From Inonotus obliquus (Eukaryota; Basidiomycota; Agaricomycetes; Hymenochaetales; Hymenochaetaceae): a stretch of 64,000 nucleotides of DNA. Below are positions 11,259 through 25,319 of this stretch, in pieces. The notes under the pieces were generated by a model. It was given only the letters and a program-made list of their open reading frames with translations. It searched no databases and was not told the origin of the DNA. Both the position numbers and the translations under genes were made by a program. The DNA is taken from positions 248,001 through 312,000 of the forward strand of contig JAJHTX010000010.1 of NCBI GenBank assembly GCA_032164295.1, read 5' to 3'. Every line of letters begins with the position of its first letter. Positions within the stretch are counted from its first letter, which is position 1.

Positions 11259-14200
11259 TCACATAAGGCTACCGATCTTCCCTCTCTCCCTCTTCCTCTT
11301 CCCAATGTTTCGCCTCATCTTGCGCTCCTCCGCACCTTTCGGGTCAACCGTCCTCCTCAATACCCTTGAGACTTTCCGCTCTTGACGTACTTTCATTACA
11401 CGTTGCTGAATACGAGCGTAGTGTTGTGCAAAGCTTGTAACGCCTGCTTTGGCTTGAAGAAGGTCTTGAAGTTCCGACGCAAGAGTTTTGAGTTCATCTA
11501 GGCAATAGTTACCAGGAAAGGAGTGGCAAGGCAGGGCAGGGCAACTCAGTTCAACGGAGCGGACTAGAGGTTGAATAAGAATTGCATACCCATACTAGTA
11601 TCGCGAATGATATCGTCCTCAGCAACCCGGTATAATACTGCCAGAATATGAGGAAGGAACCGCACAAGCCCTATGTTGTCCATGTGCGACGTCATTGCCG
11701 CGAACCACTGCAAAATAGCTCGGAGCTGAAGGAACCAATTTTTCTGAAAGACTGGTTAGCAGTGGTCACACAAAGTGAAGAGATTGTTACCTGTTTCGGG
11801 TTGTTTATACGCGAGATATATGCCGAGCGGCCTTGATAGGAGAGGCGCGAAAAGAGCCATGGCATCGGATTGTCATCGATGGCACTCTCCAAAGCGTCAT
11901 TGCCTCCTTCCGTCTCAGAATCCGAGTTCTCCGAATTTCCAGAGTCTATCCCGTGTTCTTTTGTACCGTTTGCCTCTCTTCCGTCAGGTTCTGGAACCGG
12001 TATTGCATAGAAGCACTTCCCAATATAAAAGAGGTTCTTCACAATCTGCAAGGATAGCCCTTCGTCCAGATTCTCGCTCTTCAACTGCAATGAGAAAGCG
12101 TTTGCTAGTTCCTTCATACCCGCTGTAGACAAAGGAAAGTCTTCCGATTGGTGATCGTCTGGCGGTCCAACGGGTGTGATGGAGAAGAGGCTCCCAAATA
12201 GGCGACTCGATGCGGTTCGGACCCATGCATGCGGATATAGGAGCAAGGTGGAGACGGATGTCCAGGGAATTTTGTCGTGGTCGGATAAGATGCGAGGAAA
12301 ATGTTGGACAACTTTGGAAAGGCAGGTAAGTGCTCGATAGGGGATCTGCCAAGTAGCTTCGGAGACAGACAAATCCACGTCACCATCAGCTTGCTCAAGT
12401 GCCGTCGCGGCTAACCGAGTCTTCCCGTTTACATCGTCCAGAAGCAGACGTAGATAAGGCTTCGCGTCAAGCTTCAAAGCGTCAAGTATCAATCCGTACA
12501 CTTGCGACGAGACCCGTGCGAGGGCTAGATTGTCTTGTTGTCCCGCCCATGAGTGAACGTGAGAAACAATCGCCCTTCGTTGCTCTTCGCGAAGCCTCTC
12601 TAGCAGCACCTTCACCAACTGTGCAGCTGACTCTCGACACTTCGTCGACTCGTCGTTTGCAATAACGAGAACGAGAGCCACGAAAGACATGTCTGCATAT
12701 TCTGCAATGATTTCGTCGTTAAACTTCATGATGACAGCACTGAAGAGCTCTAGAACAGATAAACGACCACTTTCGAACACGTATGATAAATTCTTGACGA
12801 GAAATGCGAAATGCTGCTTAAGCCGGTTCTTGCCCTGTGGGTATTCCAGCAAGAATTGCAGGAGGACACTGCGAGACAACTCTTGAATCTGCGGTGATTG
12901 GTTCGTCACCATAATCTCTCCGATTCTGTCCATGAGGTCGTATACCTCAGGTACGACGAACTTCCTAGATACTATGGCACGCAGCAAAGCGAACGCGTTC
13001 GCTTGTCGAGAAACCTCTTCGAGATCCGGTGTCAGGAGTTCCAAGAGGAATGTCAGGTCCTTCTCTTTGATTTGGGATGAAGGAACGTCGCGAATGATGA
13101 CGGCTAGCGTTTTAAACGCAGTCTGGACAACAACCGCTTCCGTGCTCCCTGTTTCTCGAATGATCTGGAGCGTTTGTCGCACAAAGATAGGCACGGACTT
13201 CTCTTTGTTCTTTAAAGGGGCCTTTAAGATTTGCGATGTTGCTCTTAAACCCGAAGACATTACGCTCCCATTGGATGAGTATAGTGTGTTCCCAATGACG
13301 TTTACCATAGGCTCCAGGCGTGCTATGATCTCTGCATCTTTGAGGTCGAATCGACCTCGGCGATACGCAGTATTGAAGAGGTCGAGTCCGAAAGTGACAA
13401 ATCTGAGTAGAGCTGTTAGCCCAGGTCCCAAAAGCAAGGTTATGACGTGACACTTACCTCCATGAATTGTGGACGTAGTGGTCGTCTGTTGATTCGATTT
13501 TCCGTTTCAGTTGGACAGTTGCGTCGTTAACTTTCTTCTGCTTTCGCTTTTGCACTTTGATAGCTTCCTGAAAGAAACGTGCGTTCTGCTTGATCAACGT
13601 ATGGCAGAACACTAGCAATTCTGACGGCCCGAAATGCTTATTGGCAATAATACCAACTGTCATTCGCCGTAGGACCTCATCGACTACTTGCATCGTCTTC
13701 TCTGTTTCTGTCTCTTGCATGATAGATTTGACAGGAAGGAGTAAGCTGCTAGCAGCCGATGGTGTGACATGCTTTGCCAGGATAGCAAACGAGTCCATCC
13801 CCTTGTTCAGCGAACTCTTGACTTCCTTCATCTTCGTCTTGAATCCCTCGCTTTCAACGTCCTTCTTTGACTCCCCAAAGACCACTTCCGCCATAATATG
13901 CACCACATCTGACACGCACTCGTCCAGATTATCAAATGCACTAACATTCTCTGGCTGGATAATGTGAACCAGGAGCGCATGCGTCACGTAGGCAAGAACG
14001 TGAAGGTGAGGACCACGAACAAGTGCCTCGCGAGATTGTCGAATGATGGTCGATAGATAAGGTGGCCCCAACATAACAGCTATGCGACATAGAGTCTCGC
14101 GCGTGATGTCGCGGGTTTCCTGCGACTTGCTACGAAAGATTTGCGACAAGACGGTCAGTAGGCGCGGTACTTGTATGTTTCGAGAAGTGTCGGGTAGGTG

Positions 14201-17200
14201 CAAGGAAACTTTCGCTATTCCGATCGCAAGAGGTATTCGATTGACATCCTCAAGCCCGTCTCGCTGCTCCAAGTGCTTGAGCAGTGTCGGCAGAAGTCGA
14301 TTAACAACCGCATCGTGAATCTTCGTTGTTACCGATACTGTCTTCGTCTCTGCAGTTCTTTCATTGTCATTTTCAGGATCCTCTTCGTGTTCCTCCGCGA
14401 CTGTGTCTTCGATAGAGAAATGGAAGTTATCGAGGACGGAAACTAGGGCTCGTGTGCACGCTCGCTCGGAGGCGCTTTTCTCCGTGGCAAGTCTAATGTA
14501 CTGTTGTACCAGAGCAAAGTATGCTGGCCAGGCCAAATGCTTCGCAATCCGTCCCAATGTCGTAATAGCCTCATTGACAAGATGGTGATCCGCTTTACCC
14601 GAACTGGAAATGAAGCTATTGACTACCGGGACAAAGATTTCTTGTAGAGTGCTACTCCTGAATCCCGGCGCATCGCAGAACTCCGCTAGTCGACGCAAGG
14701 CCCGCGTACGCCGGTGAACCTGCACGTGGAATACATTGTTGAAAAAGTTAGCTTCCTCATCTCCACCTGCGAGTAGCACCCGCATCTCCTGAAGTGCGCT
14801 GACATTGGTGCACTTTTCAACGGCAAAAGAGATCAAGCCCATCACTTCCGCCCGAACAGGGTCCGACTTCGTTCGGAGATTCCTCTTCAGTCCCGGGAGT
14901 AAGACACGAACAAAGCATAATTGTAATTCGCCTTCCTCAGTTACCGATAGTTGTTCTAGGAAACGCCTCATAGATAAAGATGCATTAGTCCGGATCGTCA
15001 ACTCGTCCTCGTCTTGGACGAAGTATAGCATATTATGCAAGAAGGGCCTCCATTCCTTGCCTGATAGCGTTCTCCACCGGTCCTCGTTTAGCACAGCAAA
15101 CGCAGCTAAGCGACGGTCGAAGTCTGGCTCATCGAGACGGATAGTGGAGTACGAGTTGAGGGAGGTAAGGAGGTCCGCAATAGGTAAATATGTCGCATCG
15201 ATGTGCACTAATGCGTTGAAGGCACGTATCAACGCAAGTCGCGTTTGTCTTCCTTTCAGAGACCGGAAAAGATACGACAATGTGTCATATGTCTTTGAAA
15301 AGAGAGAATCTCGGCTCTCCGCCATGTCGGAAATTCTGGGTACAAGGTTGCACAAGATGTCCAACATGTCTATCTTTGATTTCTCCGGTATGCCCTTTCC
15401 GGTTTTACGAAGTTGTGGAAGGAAAATGGCCAGGAGAGTCGCTGCTTGGTTACTATCCGTGATATAGTGCGAGAGCCTTGAGAGTACTTCGATCTCTCGT
15501 TGAGCATTACCGCCGATGGCCGAGACAGACCCACCAGCCGTCGAGCGCTCAACAGCTGTAGCGATGTTCTCCAACAAGCCAGTCATGTATGGCTTCAAAA
15601 CTAGGGCCGAGAACGAATCGTCCTCTGACGAAAACTCCAGCAAGTGCTCAAGCATATCGAATATCATCGTCTGCACGGCTGGCTTCACGTTCGTCGCAAC
15701 CATACAATCAAATACCTTCGACAAAGTCCGGTCGTCGTACTGAACGAGGTAAATTGCTGTATCGGGACGCATGGACCACACGTTGAGTAGCTCAAGCAAT
15801 GAAGACGGAGACTGAGTGTTTTCGCGGTCGAGCAGGGGAATGCGAGGCGAGATAATCGTGTGATAGAGCTCTGGAACGTATGGTGTGAAGTCAAATTCGG
15901 AAGGAAGACGGAAGAAATCTGCGAGGCGCTTAAGTCCTAGCTGCCTAATAAGTCGGATTTGTCGCGACATGGCTGTTGAACGTGGGACAGCCTTGTCAAT
16001 TTCCTTATCTCCTTCCCTTTCGTCTTCTTCCTCGACCACAACCTCAACCTCTTCTCTACCGTCGTCGGATCTTTGCAAGTCCCGTTGAGCATGTGCGGCG
16101 AGCGTTATCGTCACTGCGACGAGCTGTGGCAAAGACTTTGAGATACGAGTTCCTAGAATCCTCAGCACACCCTCAAGAAGCACCAAGAACCCAATCCGTT
16201 GCTTCTCCGAGATAGAAGACGTGTCAACGAATGTGATGCGCCATTGGTTATTCCCGCATTCGGAGAACGTACAGTTGAGTCCCTCTTGGAAGGGCTCGAC
16301 CATGAGATCGACGAGAAGCGTCAGCTCGACCTCCGTACAAGCTGCAAGAGCTCCTAAGAGAGCTGATCGCCTATCTGCACCTCTTCCGCGCCCTCCGCGC
16401 TCACGCATCATACCGTAAAACAAGCGTATAAGAACAGGGACGATTTCTTTCCGCTCATCTGGCGACAGCTCTTGTAGGCTTATCAGGATAACCTCATCCC
16501 GCCATTTCGCGTCGTCTAGTAAATTACTGAGCATATCGGATTTGGCGAATAGCGCCGGGCTTTTGTAAGTTTTTAGGCAGGAGAGGGCTAAAGTCTGCAG
16601 ATTCCTGTCCGGGTGGGAAAGTAACGATGTGTATAAGGCATGTACTTCGCTAGACTGATAGAGTGCCTTCGGATTCGAGAACTTGGCGAACAACTTGAGC
16701 CAATTGACAAGCTTCGAGCGAGATACCTTCTCCGAGGATGAGGATGCGGATGGAGAGAAGGAGAGAAGGAGAGGCACCAGCTCCCGACTGTGTTTCTCCG
16801 CCACTGAAGGGAACTCGCCCATGGCAATGAGCAGTTGCAGCTCGTATGATCGCGCATCAAAACGATCACGAGGTTTCTGGATCTACACAAAAACAGGTCA
16901 GCAACAAGCAAAACGACTTAACGTTCGAGAGACAAACCTGAATAATTGAATTCCTACATGTTAAGTCAGAAGTCCATTTCGACAGCGCAGCTCTAAACTT
17001 GTGCGCGCTAGGATCTCGCCAACTCTTTTCTTCCTCGTTGATTTCATCCGCTTCTTCCGTGACATCTGAGGCCCACTCGGGAGTTGCTACAGTTGCCACA
17101 GAAGCACCAGGATCCTTCAGCTCTGAATAAACCATACTCCAGACTATGTCGGGAAACCGCTGAGCGATGGTAGATATGGCTTGACCCGCCGGTGTCCACA

Positions 17201-19642
17201 CTGGTCTAAGACCAACTTTCAACTGGCCGAGAAGCCAGGCTACGCATATGCGGATCGCCCTGTCATCATCCAAAGCAACTTGCCCAACCTTCCCAGTAAG
17301 CAGCACTCGCTCCCGAACACCTTGAACGCTCAGTGGAATGACCTCTGCCGCAAGGCACCGCTCAACAGAAGTCGTCAATGGTCCCGTGCCGGTCCAAGGA
17401 AGATTGAGTAGCTCAAGTGAAGATCTTCGTATAATGTGTGAATGTGACTTTAGGTTAACAATTAGCTGGTCTATGATACCCTCACGATCTTGCGTAGAGC
17501 ACGACCGTGAATTTGAGCTATGATCAAAGACCACAGATGAAGATGATTTCGACATGGTCCAGTCCAAATAGCACTCACTATGATTTTGCCAATTGCGTGA
17601 CACCCTCCAATACGTATTCCGACCAAAACCATTTTTGTATACCGGCACAAACGATCTTTCCAGCATCGAAATCCTGCGGAAAACTCTTGGATCCACTTCT
17701 TGAAATGGTGCGTAAGACATGTCCGACAACCTGCGTGTCGTTCGCCCACGAGGTCCAATGGGCCGCTTTCGCGTCCGAATCCTTGACTGTGAGTTGCTGG
17801 ACAAGGGAGATGAGAGGAGGAAGGAGCGTATGAGACGATAGTATGGGCAATAATGCTGTGACCTCGTTCAGCATCACTATCTGAATATTCTTATAAGTAC
17901 CGGGTTTAGAATGGTGAGGGTGAACGCAGCCTTACTGTGATCTCTGAGATAGTAAATTGTTCTATCCACAATCGGACCCAGTCTGATAATCGGGAGCGCC
18001 ATGAATCTTCCACACCCCTGAGCATATTACCCTTCACCAGCTTAGCCAACACACGCAGCGTCTGCACCTGCAAGGCTTCACTAATATTTTCTGACTCGTC
18101 CCGCAGATCGAGTAAAGCAAGAGATTTTTTCGAGAATGTTGGCAAAGCGAACTGCATGAAGCCCTTCCATTCAACCTCAAGAAGAGCCCCTGTTAAGGAA
18201 ACGGCAAGGTCCGTATCGACAGCCCATATATGCTCGATCGCGCGATGGCCAGCACCCATCCATACAGAGAGGTCAGATGAGGCGGCGCTGAGTGTAGCAG
18301 TTGCTATACTCAAGAAAGAGGTCCGAAGCTTCTTATCGTAGGGGATTTTCGTTACTCCGTCTAAAATAGTCGATAACTGTTTCGCTGGTGGACTCGATCA
18401 GAAACTGTTCAAAGGACGGAACAAAAGCGTCCTACGTGTTAGGCGGGAACCTTGCCGGACTGAACATGGCACAGCGAGCACGTCGAGTATGCGCTTGACC
18501 TTTTCTAAATCTGATATCGTTAAGAACTTTTCTATCATCGGATCCACGTTGATACAGAAGTTCTCCGGCTTTGAGCAGTGATGGGTCAGTGAAGTCGTGA
18601 CTCGGCGGAGGACTTTCGATACAGCCTCAAGTTTGTCTTCAGAAGTTGCGAGGAAATAATCGAGACATGAAACGGTTAATAGCGGACCGCATGTGTGTAT
18701 TGTTTGGGCGACGCTCTATCGCAGATCAGCGCAAATCAGGCGAGTAGTTACAAATGAGCATTACCTTGGATGCAAGTAGAAAGGACCATGCTACGAAATC
18801 GTTCAAATCACTAGCTGAATCCATCATTATGTCGACACATCGTTCGCGGTCGTTCTTCTTCATACGTCGAAGAATGGAAGACCAGACTTCGGCGACAGCA
18901 CGTTGTGTCTCGAAATTACATTTTGAAAGAGCGGAACTCAGGTGCATCCAGGTAGCTAACAGGACATCCGATTCACTGTTCTCCGATAAAAGAGGTATCA
19001 TCACATGTTTGAAGACTGATAGCAATGCTGCAAGGAGGACCGACAACACTTCTGGAGCGGTACGGCGGGTCAGAAGACCGAGCAGGCAAGATACTATCTC
19101 CGCGTACGCTGGGGACATAGTAGTCCGTAGATCCTCTACAAGTTTCTGAAGTAAACTGCCCAGCAATCAGATAAGTTCGGTCAACAGTGGGGAAACGCAC
19201 TCCAGAAGAGCTTTCATTGCTTCGTGCTCTGCATCTTGCAAACAGGCAATCCACATCTCCGTTACATCCCTCCAGGAGTGCACAAGAAGCGCTAGCGACC
19301 GGGACAGAGGAGCTGATTTTTGTGCGAAAGAGATGAATGATGGGGATAAGTTTAGTTGCATCCAATGCGATAGCGCTGCATGGAAGAGGCATTCGTCATC
19401 CTAGAGAAACGGATTAGAATGGAGAAGGAGATCTGATCAAAGCTGAGCAATGTATCACCTCTAGTAGTTCATCAACTTTTGACTTCTCAAGGGCAGAAGG
19501 CGCATGAATGCCCTTCAATTGTTCATTGTATGATTGATACTATCTGCAGGTCAGTTGAGACTGTACATGGTGTAATAGATCCAATCATCCGTGCCTTGAA
19601 TCGCTTCGTCCTATGCCCATCCTCATCTCGCACATCGGTCAT
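11259..19642 (-). CDS. UTP20: U3 snoRNP / SSU processome component Utp20
   Basis: A long multi-exon gene for a giant all-helical HEAT-repeat protein of the small-subunit processome, which acts in the nucleolus on 18S rRNA maturation. The largest exon (about 16880-13454) reads from FDARSYELQLLIAMGEFPS through more than 1,100 residues of HEAT-like helices; an acidic insert (EVVVEEEDEREGD) lies within it. The last exon, 11497-11259, encodes the lysine/arginine-rich tail (SFAQHYARIQQRVMKVRQE, ending RKRERGKIGSLM) typical of the Utp20 C-terminus. The N-terminus is built from 19642-19595 (MTDVRDEDGHRTKRFK), 19539-19459 (YQSYNEQLKGIHAPSALEK) and an exon starting at 19400, which read in phase. Intron 1 would use a GC donor, so the first exon is less certain. 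Estimated size is about 2,500 residues, normal for fungal Utp20. Some central exon borders were not resolved. Confidence 0.88.
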
Positions 19643-19824
19643 TTTAACAGATACAATAACGTGGATGGTTCAGTGTCGCTTCAAAAGAGACGGATAAGGC
19701 ATCTGTGGGAGGAGGTCTGTTTCAACTTGGTCGCAAATGTTTGGACATGCTGGATCACGTGGGTGATTACTTCCGTACACGACGGAAGTCTGATTGAATC
19801 GAAACATCAAACAATCCATCGATA
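19643..19824. promoter_or_regulatory. Bidirectional promoter region of UTP20 and NOP12
   Basis: Only 182 bases separate the inferred start codons of two divergent ribosome-biogenesis genes, so both promoters must overlap here unless they lie in the first exons. I did not identify a specific factor site. Confidence 0.55.
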
Positions 19825-21708
19825 ATGAGTTTGGCAAACGTTCTGTCAGGCAAATACGTCGACGAGAGACTAGATGATGTGTTTAAGTCTAGTGTAAGTA
19901 GTCTACACTGGATTAATCACTTAAATCTTAACCGAATTCCCTAGGCGGGACCATCGACCATCGCCTTTTCTAAGGCGACCCGGACAATCTCGACACCTCA
20001 GAAAAGACGAGCAGAGGAAGGTCTTCAAGAGAAAGGCTCAAAGAGGCCTAGAGGACGAGCCGGTGATGTAAATGTAACGGGGACTGTGCATCGAGAAAGA
20101 CTTAGGAAAGGAAAGGAAAAGGCGGGATCCGATGCAGACGAGAGGGAGGCAGACGACAAACAAAATGAGTTGGTTTCGGATGATGGTGAAAAGGATGCAA
20201 CTACCCCAGCGCATGAAACGAAGCAACGAGACAAGCGGAGGAAAAGAGTCAAGAAGGCGAAGTACACACCACAGGCCGAGTCGCGAGAGCAGCGTGAGGG
20301 AAGAACAATCTTTATTGGTAACTTGCCAGTGGCAATCGTCAAAAGCAAAGTATGTGTCTATGACATACGGAAAACTATAAAAATATCTACTTATCAAGTT
20401 CAAACGTGACCATAGTCTCTCAAGAAGCAGCTAAACCGACACATCCTCTTGTATGTGCCAACCGCGAAGGTGGAATCCACCCGCTTCCGTTCTGTCGCCT
20501 TCCGTAACCCGACATCAGCCCTGGAGGAGGACAAAAGTGAAGTAAATTCTTCGAGACAGGACAGGGAACTAAAGCGTGCGGCTGAATGGCGCTCTCGACA
20601 ACCAGGTCTCGATCGACCCGCGAAACCCGATAATGAGACTGAAGAAGTCGAGAAGGACGAGAAGAAGTACATGGCACCAGCAGAGAAACGACGTCTAGCT
20701 GCTATCAAAGGCGAAATACATGAGCATAGTTCTGCTACCACAAACGCATACGTGGTCTTCGCTCACACGTCCCCCACCTCTTCCGAAGCAGAAGACGTAC
20801 ACGCACCCACTAGAGAAGTCATGGACCCATTTGAAGCTGCACGGGAGGCTGTCCTCAAAGTCAACGGAACTATCTTTGCTGAACACGCGCTGCGCGTCGA
20901 TCGAGCCTCTAAAACAGTGAACCCTGGCCAGGATTTGGGTTCGTCCGCCGGCGCATTGACCGATCCTCGTCTATCCATTTTCGTGGGAAACCTTGATTTC
21001 GCAAGTAGTGAGGACGATGTGCGCGCCTTTTTTGAAAAGACCATGTGCGAAGAACGGGGCAAGCCAGACGACGCGAATGTTGGTGATGATGGCGACGAAG
21101 ATGGGAAAGAGCAGGTTGCTCGAAGGTCCACTTGGGTAACTCGCGTGCGTCTCATCCGCGATCGAGAGACGCAGCTCGGAAAGGGTTTCGCATATGTGCA
21201 GTTTTCGGTAGGCTTTAAATCCAGTGCCATAGCGTATTTTATCTGTTCTAATTGGACTCATTAGGATCGAGACTGTGTAGATGAAGTGTTGGCTCTGGAG
21301 GCCGAGAAACTCAAATGCGCGAAACGGATTCTGCGGGTACAGAGGTGTAAAACATTGCCAGCTACTCCGCCGAAGCCAATTAAACAACGAGCTTCTGGAC
21401 TACCATCGCATACTACACCAAAAATTCGCTCACAGCCAAGCTCGATACCACTACCAAAAGGCGATCCCACTCTAGGGCAGCGCCTTGCTGCACTCCCGAA
21501 GGAGGTACGCAGGAAGGTCAAGGCCACAGATCCCGCGCGCGTCGCTCGACGCCTCGCAAAGAAGAAGGCGCGTCTGGCTCTGGAGAAGACTGAGAAGGCT
21601 GGAAGGCATTTATTAGAGCGCAAGGATAAGAAGACTAAACATGCTTTGGACAGTAGGAAGAAGATAGAAGGAGAGCGTAATGAGCGGGGCTTACAGAGGA
21701 AGAAATAG
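19825..21708 (+). CDS. NOP12: Nucleolar RNA-binding protein Nop12 / RBM34-like
   Basis: Four exons join in frame: 19825-19893, 19945-20349, 20416-21207 and 21265-21708, giving 569 residues. After a charged, lysine-rich N-terminus comes a first RRM (GRTIFIGNLPVAI as RNP2, at about residues 145-158). It is followed by KKQLNRHILLYVPTAKVEST and RFRSVAF, a layout typical of Nop12/RBM34. The second RRM has LSIFVGNLDFASSEDDVRAF (RNP2, near residue 330) and GKGFAYVQF (RNP1). The C-terminal 120 residues are very basic, in keeping with nucleolar targeting. Known family members act in pre-25S rRNA processing. It is divergent from UTP20, another processome gene. The intron 3 position right after the RNP1 motif is supported by phase and by continuation into DRDCVDEVLALEAEKL. 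Confidence 0.9.
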
Positions 21709-21858
21709 TGATGTTATTAATTTTCAACGGAGCGCTCACTCACTAATGCTGTAATAAGTGGATATCGATCAAACAAACACAAACGGTTTGCGAACATACT
21801 CTACGTGTTGGGATATCTACTTGGGCAATTACAGTGCTGTATAGTTGACAACATGTAT

Positions 21859-24786
21859 TCAAGAAATATCTTTCCAATGCATGCTCAATAGCTCGTTCTT
21901 GGCTGCCTGCAATCTCTCGTACTTCTTTTGCAGCATCGATCGCCGAACCATCACACCCGACGATTCTTGGAGAAGGTTCTTGCACATATTCTGTGCGTCG
22001 CCTTTGATTATTGCTGCGGTCATCGACATCCGTAGCGTCTGATCGAGCCCACGAACGAAATCATGGTCAACGATTGCAGGGACTACATCGATGAAGCGCT
22101 TTGAGGCAACTGAAATCACAGCTAAATGAGCAACCTCACATGAATTGAATAGCAAATCATAGATGGCATACCTTGGAAGTAAGCGCTTACTTCTGCCATT
22201 AGTTGAAGCGCGGGCTCGAAATCATCCTCTGGGAAAAGTTTTGCGAGGTCGAGCGGTTTAACGTCCTTGAAATTCATCTTATTTAGCGAAGACAGAACTT
22301 CGCTCACGTAGTTAACGCCACGGCCAGAATTATAGGTATTGATGATGGTCATCGGGTCACGATGAGTAATGTTAAAGCGGTACATTTTGTAATACCCGAG
22401 AAACTTGGACTTGAAGTCCGCCAAGTATCGAGTGTTGAGCGTGAAGGGAGGCTCCAGTACGCTCATCGCCCACTTAAGACGATCGCGGGTCTCCTCACCC
22501 AGCTTTTGTATCTCGTCCATGAGGTGTGCCCTAACATCAAAGATGAACATTAGCTGATGTCTGCAAGATTCACTTTGGATGCTGTGGCTTACTGTACAAC
22601 ACTGTGAAGTCTTTCAAAATTCTTGAAATGGTCGTCGACGAGTTGTCGAAGATGTCCACCGACCAAGACCCAAATATTTTCGAGGTATTCAAACACTGCT
22701 GTACTCCACGCCTTCTCAGCCTTTTCGATGATCCTTTTCGGCACCTCGTAGGAGTAATAGCCGGGGAGTTCACGCGTCCGGGAACTGAATAGGTTTCGAT
22801 GAGAACATGTGCATCATGTTTACCAGTCTCACGTACTGTTTCAATAGATCCATGGCCTCGTCAATATACATTGTTAGATGTTCTTCCGCTGCTTTAGGGT
22901 CTTCCTCCTCCCCATCTAGAAACTGGCAAGGCGGTATTTGGGGCAAATCGGCAGCCGATTCACTATATTTGTAAGGACGGAATTCAGGGGCTCGGGACAA
23001 AACCGAACGCCTGAATTCATCTTGTATTACGTTCATGCGCTGTAGCAGTCCCTCATTCTCCGGAATCCCTTTGATTTGGCGCGAAACCTCGCCACAGAAC
23101 GAATTAATCTTATTCACCACTTCTGACAGCGCGTCTTCAGAATGTTGCGGGGGCATCACTCGTAGTTTTTCTTCGGCCTCCTGCAATTCGTCCTCCACTT
23201 TCCTTGCCAAAAGAGGGAGCCTATCCCGACCCATAAATTTCCAGCGTGAATCAAGATGGACTGAAGCCCGTACCTCTGGGCAATAAGGTTCGCGAGCCTT
23301 TCGCCTAACTTTTCAACAAGGTTCTCCGTTCCCAACTGCTTCTTGTAGTTCGCTGGAAGTGTACTCCAGGGTTTCGTGCAACTGAACCACTTCATTTCCG
23401 ACTCGCGACTTTGAACCCAGTTAACACCCCGGCTCAACTGGATGGAGTCAGGCTGCTTAACGCTAAACCATCCGAGCCTGAGTTGCTCTTCCTCATCCAT
23501 GATAAATCGGACCCATTGATCCTCGTCCCCCTTGGCGATTCGGTCTGGCTTTGTCAGAACACCTAGGCACAGGTATAAGCAAACACATCAATAAGCCAGC
23601 CAGATTTTGGCCCTACCGATGGTTCTCACTCCCTTCGGATCATAATTCTTGACAAGTTGATAAGCATTCTGCGTCGCAAAGTCACCTTGGGAAGACAACA
23701 AACTTGAATAGATAAACTCGCGACAGAGAAGAGAACTCACTTTCGCAAGCGATGGTTAGAAGAATGAGAGTACTGGGTTTTTCGATGTACGACGTAACAA
23801 GATCCTCTATTAGACGGATGTCTGACACATTCCCGTTTCGCGCGCTCGCTATCAGCCCTGGTAATGTCGTATCAGGATGGGAAGTATCACAGGGACTCTG
23901 AGATTTGTACCTGGAAGATCAACGAATGATAGATCCGTGACATTCGATCCCTCAACACGTATTGAAATAGTGTTCTTCGAGAAGGTTAGTTCGGTTTGGG
24001 TGGGAAGCTTCGAACGTAAGAATTCCTCGGGAGAATGCGAGGGGCTTAGGATGGCGACTTGCGCGCGCTTGACTCGATCTTCAACCTCGTCTGGATTATA
24101 CATCAAGTCCCCGAACTCCTCGGTCATCGGCCGATCGAGTTGCTTCCCTTCTTCATCGTACCCGATCTGAAGTTTAACTTCGCATCTCCAACTGCTAGTG
24201 CTATGCTTCATCCTGAGCTCAATCGGGCACCTAATTGGGAACATCAGCTTGGATACTTGCGGAACAGCTAGAAAACATACCGCGTGCAGGTTCCATTAGC
24301 TCTAGGAAGCCTAATTCCGCCGCTTATCCCTTCAATGAGAGAGGACTTCCCTAGAGACGGGCATACAGCAAGATAGTTCAGGTATCTTATACACACACTT
24401 ACCAACATTCTGTGGTCCAACAGCCACGATCACAGGGAGGTCTAGTTCAAATTGCACTCTACACTGTCTAGTCAATCATATGGAACAAAGATGATCTACG
24501 AAGAGAAAGCTCACCCAAGGTCACGAAGACGATCAATAAGCTCCACGAGAGGGCGATGACATCCAGAGGTCTGCTGGTCGGACAAACCGGTTCCTAGGGG
24601 AATTACTTGCTCCTCTGCAGTCGTGACATCGGTTTCGTCAGATATAGAGGTTATTGTACTCGAAGCGTCAGAGTAATCCACAGCGTGAATACTTTGTTCA
24701 TCTTCACTCCCGGAGTTTGAATCCGCATCGTCTGCGACAACTGGGGATTGCTCGCCAGCTGATTGTCCAGCTACAAAACCAAACAT
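21859..24786 (-). CDS. Dynamin superfamily (Mx-like) GTPase
   Basis: Eleven exons join in frame: 24786-24515, 24458-24403, 24350-24281, 24230-23911, 23857-23741, 23685-23617, 23562-23274, 23220-22837, 22784-22593, 22530-22172 and 22109-21859, giving 792 residues. The GTPase domain has G1 GPQNVGKSS at about residues 105-113, G3 DLPG at 237-240 and G4 TKPD at 305-308. A helical middle domain follows, including TRELPGYYSYEVPKR. The C-terminal GED helix is near residues 700-790 (MLQKKYERLQAAKNELL). There is no PH or proline-rich domain, which fits fungal Mx-like dynamins of unknown membrane target rather than Vps1 or Dnm1. The first 85 residues are acidic and Ser/Asp-rich. NOP12 converges on its 3' end with only 150 bases between stops. 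The exon 8/9 junction is the least certain. Confidence 0.88.
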
Positions 24787-25319
24787 GTTTAGAATGACAG
24801 AAGGACGGAGATAATGAAGGGTACGCTGAACTACGACGGATGGGAGCCGTCGTATTTATAAGTACTAAGATGCAGATTCTAGTTCCGGTCGACATGGGCA
24901 TGGGTGGACGCCGTAAAATTAAAGCAGCGGCAATCAGAAACAGACAGAAACACCGTCAGAGGTCAGAGCGAAAGGGGCGCAACCAGGAGCATACGGACAG
25001 GGACATATGTTGTATGATCAAACTGCGGCAGTCTACTAGGGTGCAGTGATCCAGTATCCATACTACGGAACGACAAGACTAGAGCGCTTGGAATAGGGAT
25101 CCTAATCGCCTAAGTAACAGGAGATGGGCTCGCAAGCGCTGCAATGATTTTAGGGATAAAGGGGACGCCCAAGGCGGATGAAGCGCTGTTTGCTTCCAAA
25201 TGCGCTCTCCGCAATCCACATGCTGACCCTCAAGAACGGGTTGACGTGTGAACGGTAGATTACATCTGTAGCAGCAAAGGAAGTTTTTCAATCTAAGGCT
25301 ACAACGACTACTCTGACAA
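24787..25319. other. Intergenic: dynamin promoter and GCN1 3' flank
   Basis: No gene was recognised. Both flanking genes run leftward. Confidence 0.5.

Noticed and set aside
10992..11369. Open + frame of 125 codons
   Set aside because: It overlaps the - strand UTP20 C-terminal exon, whose basic tail is clearly conserved; the + frame is a shadow.
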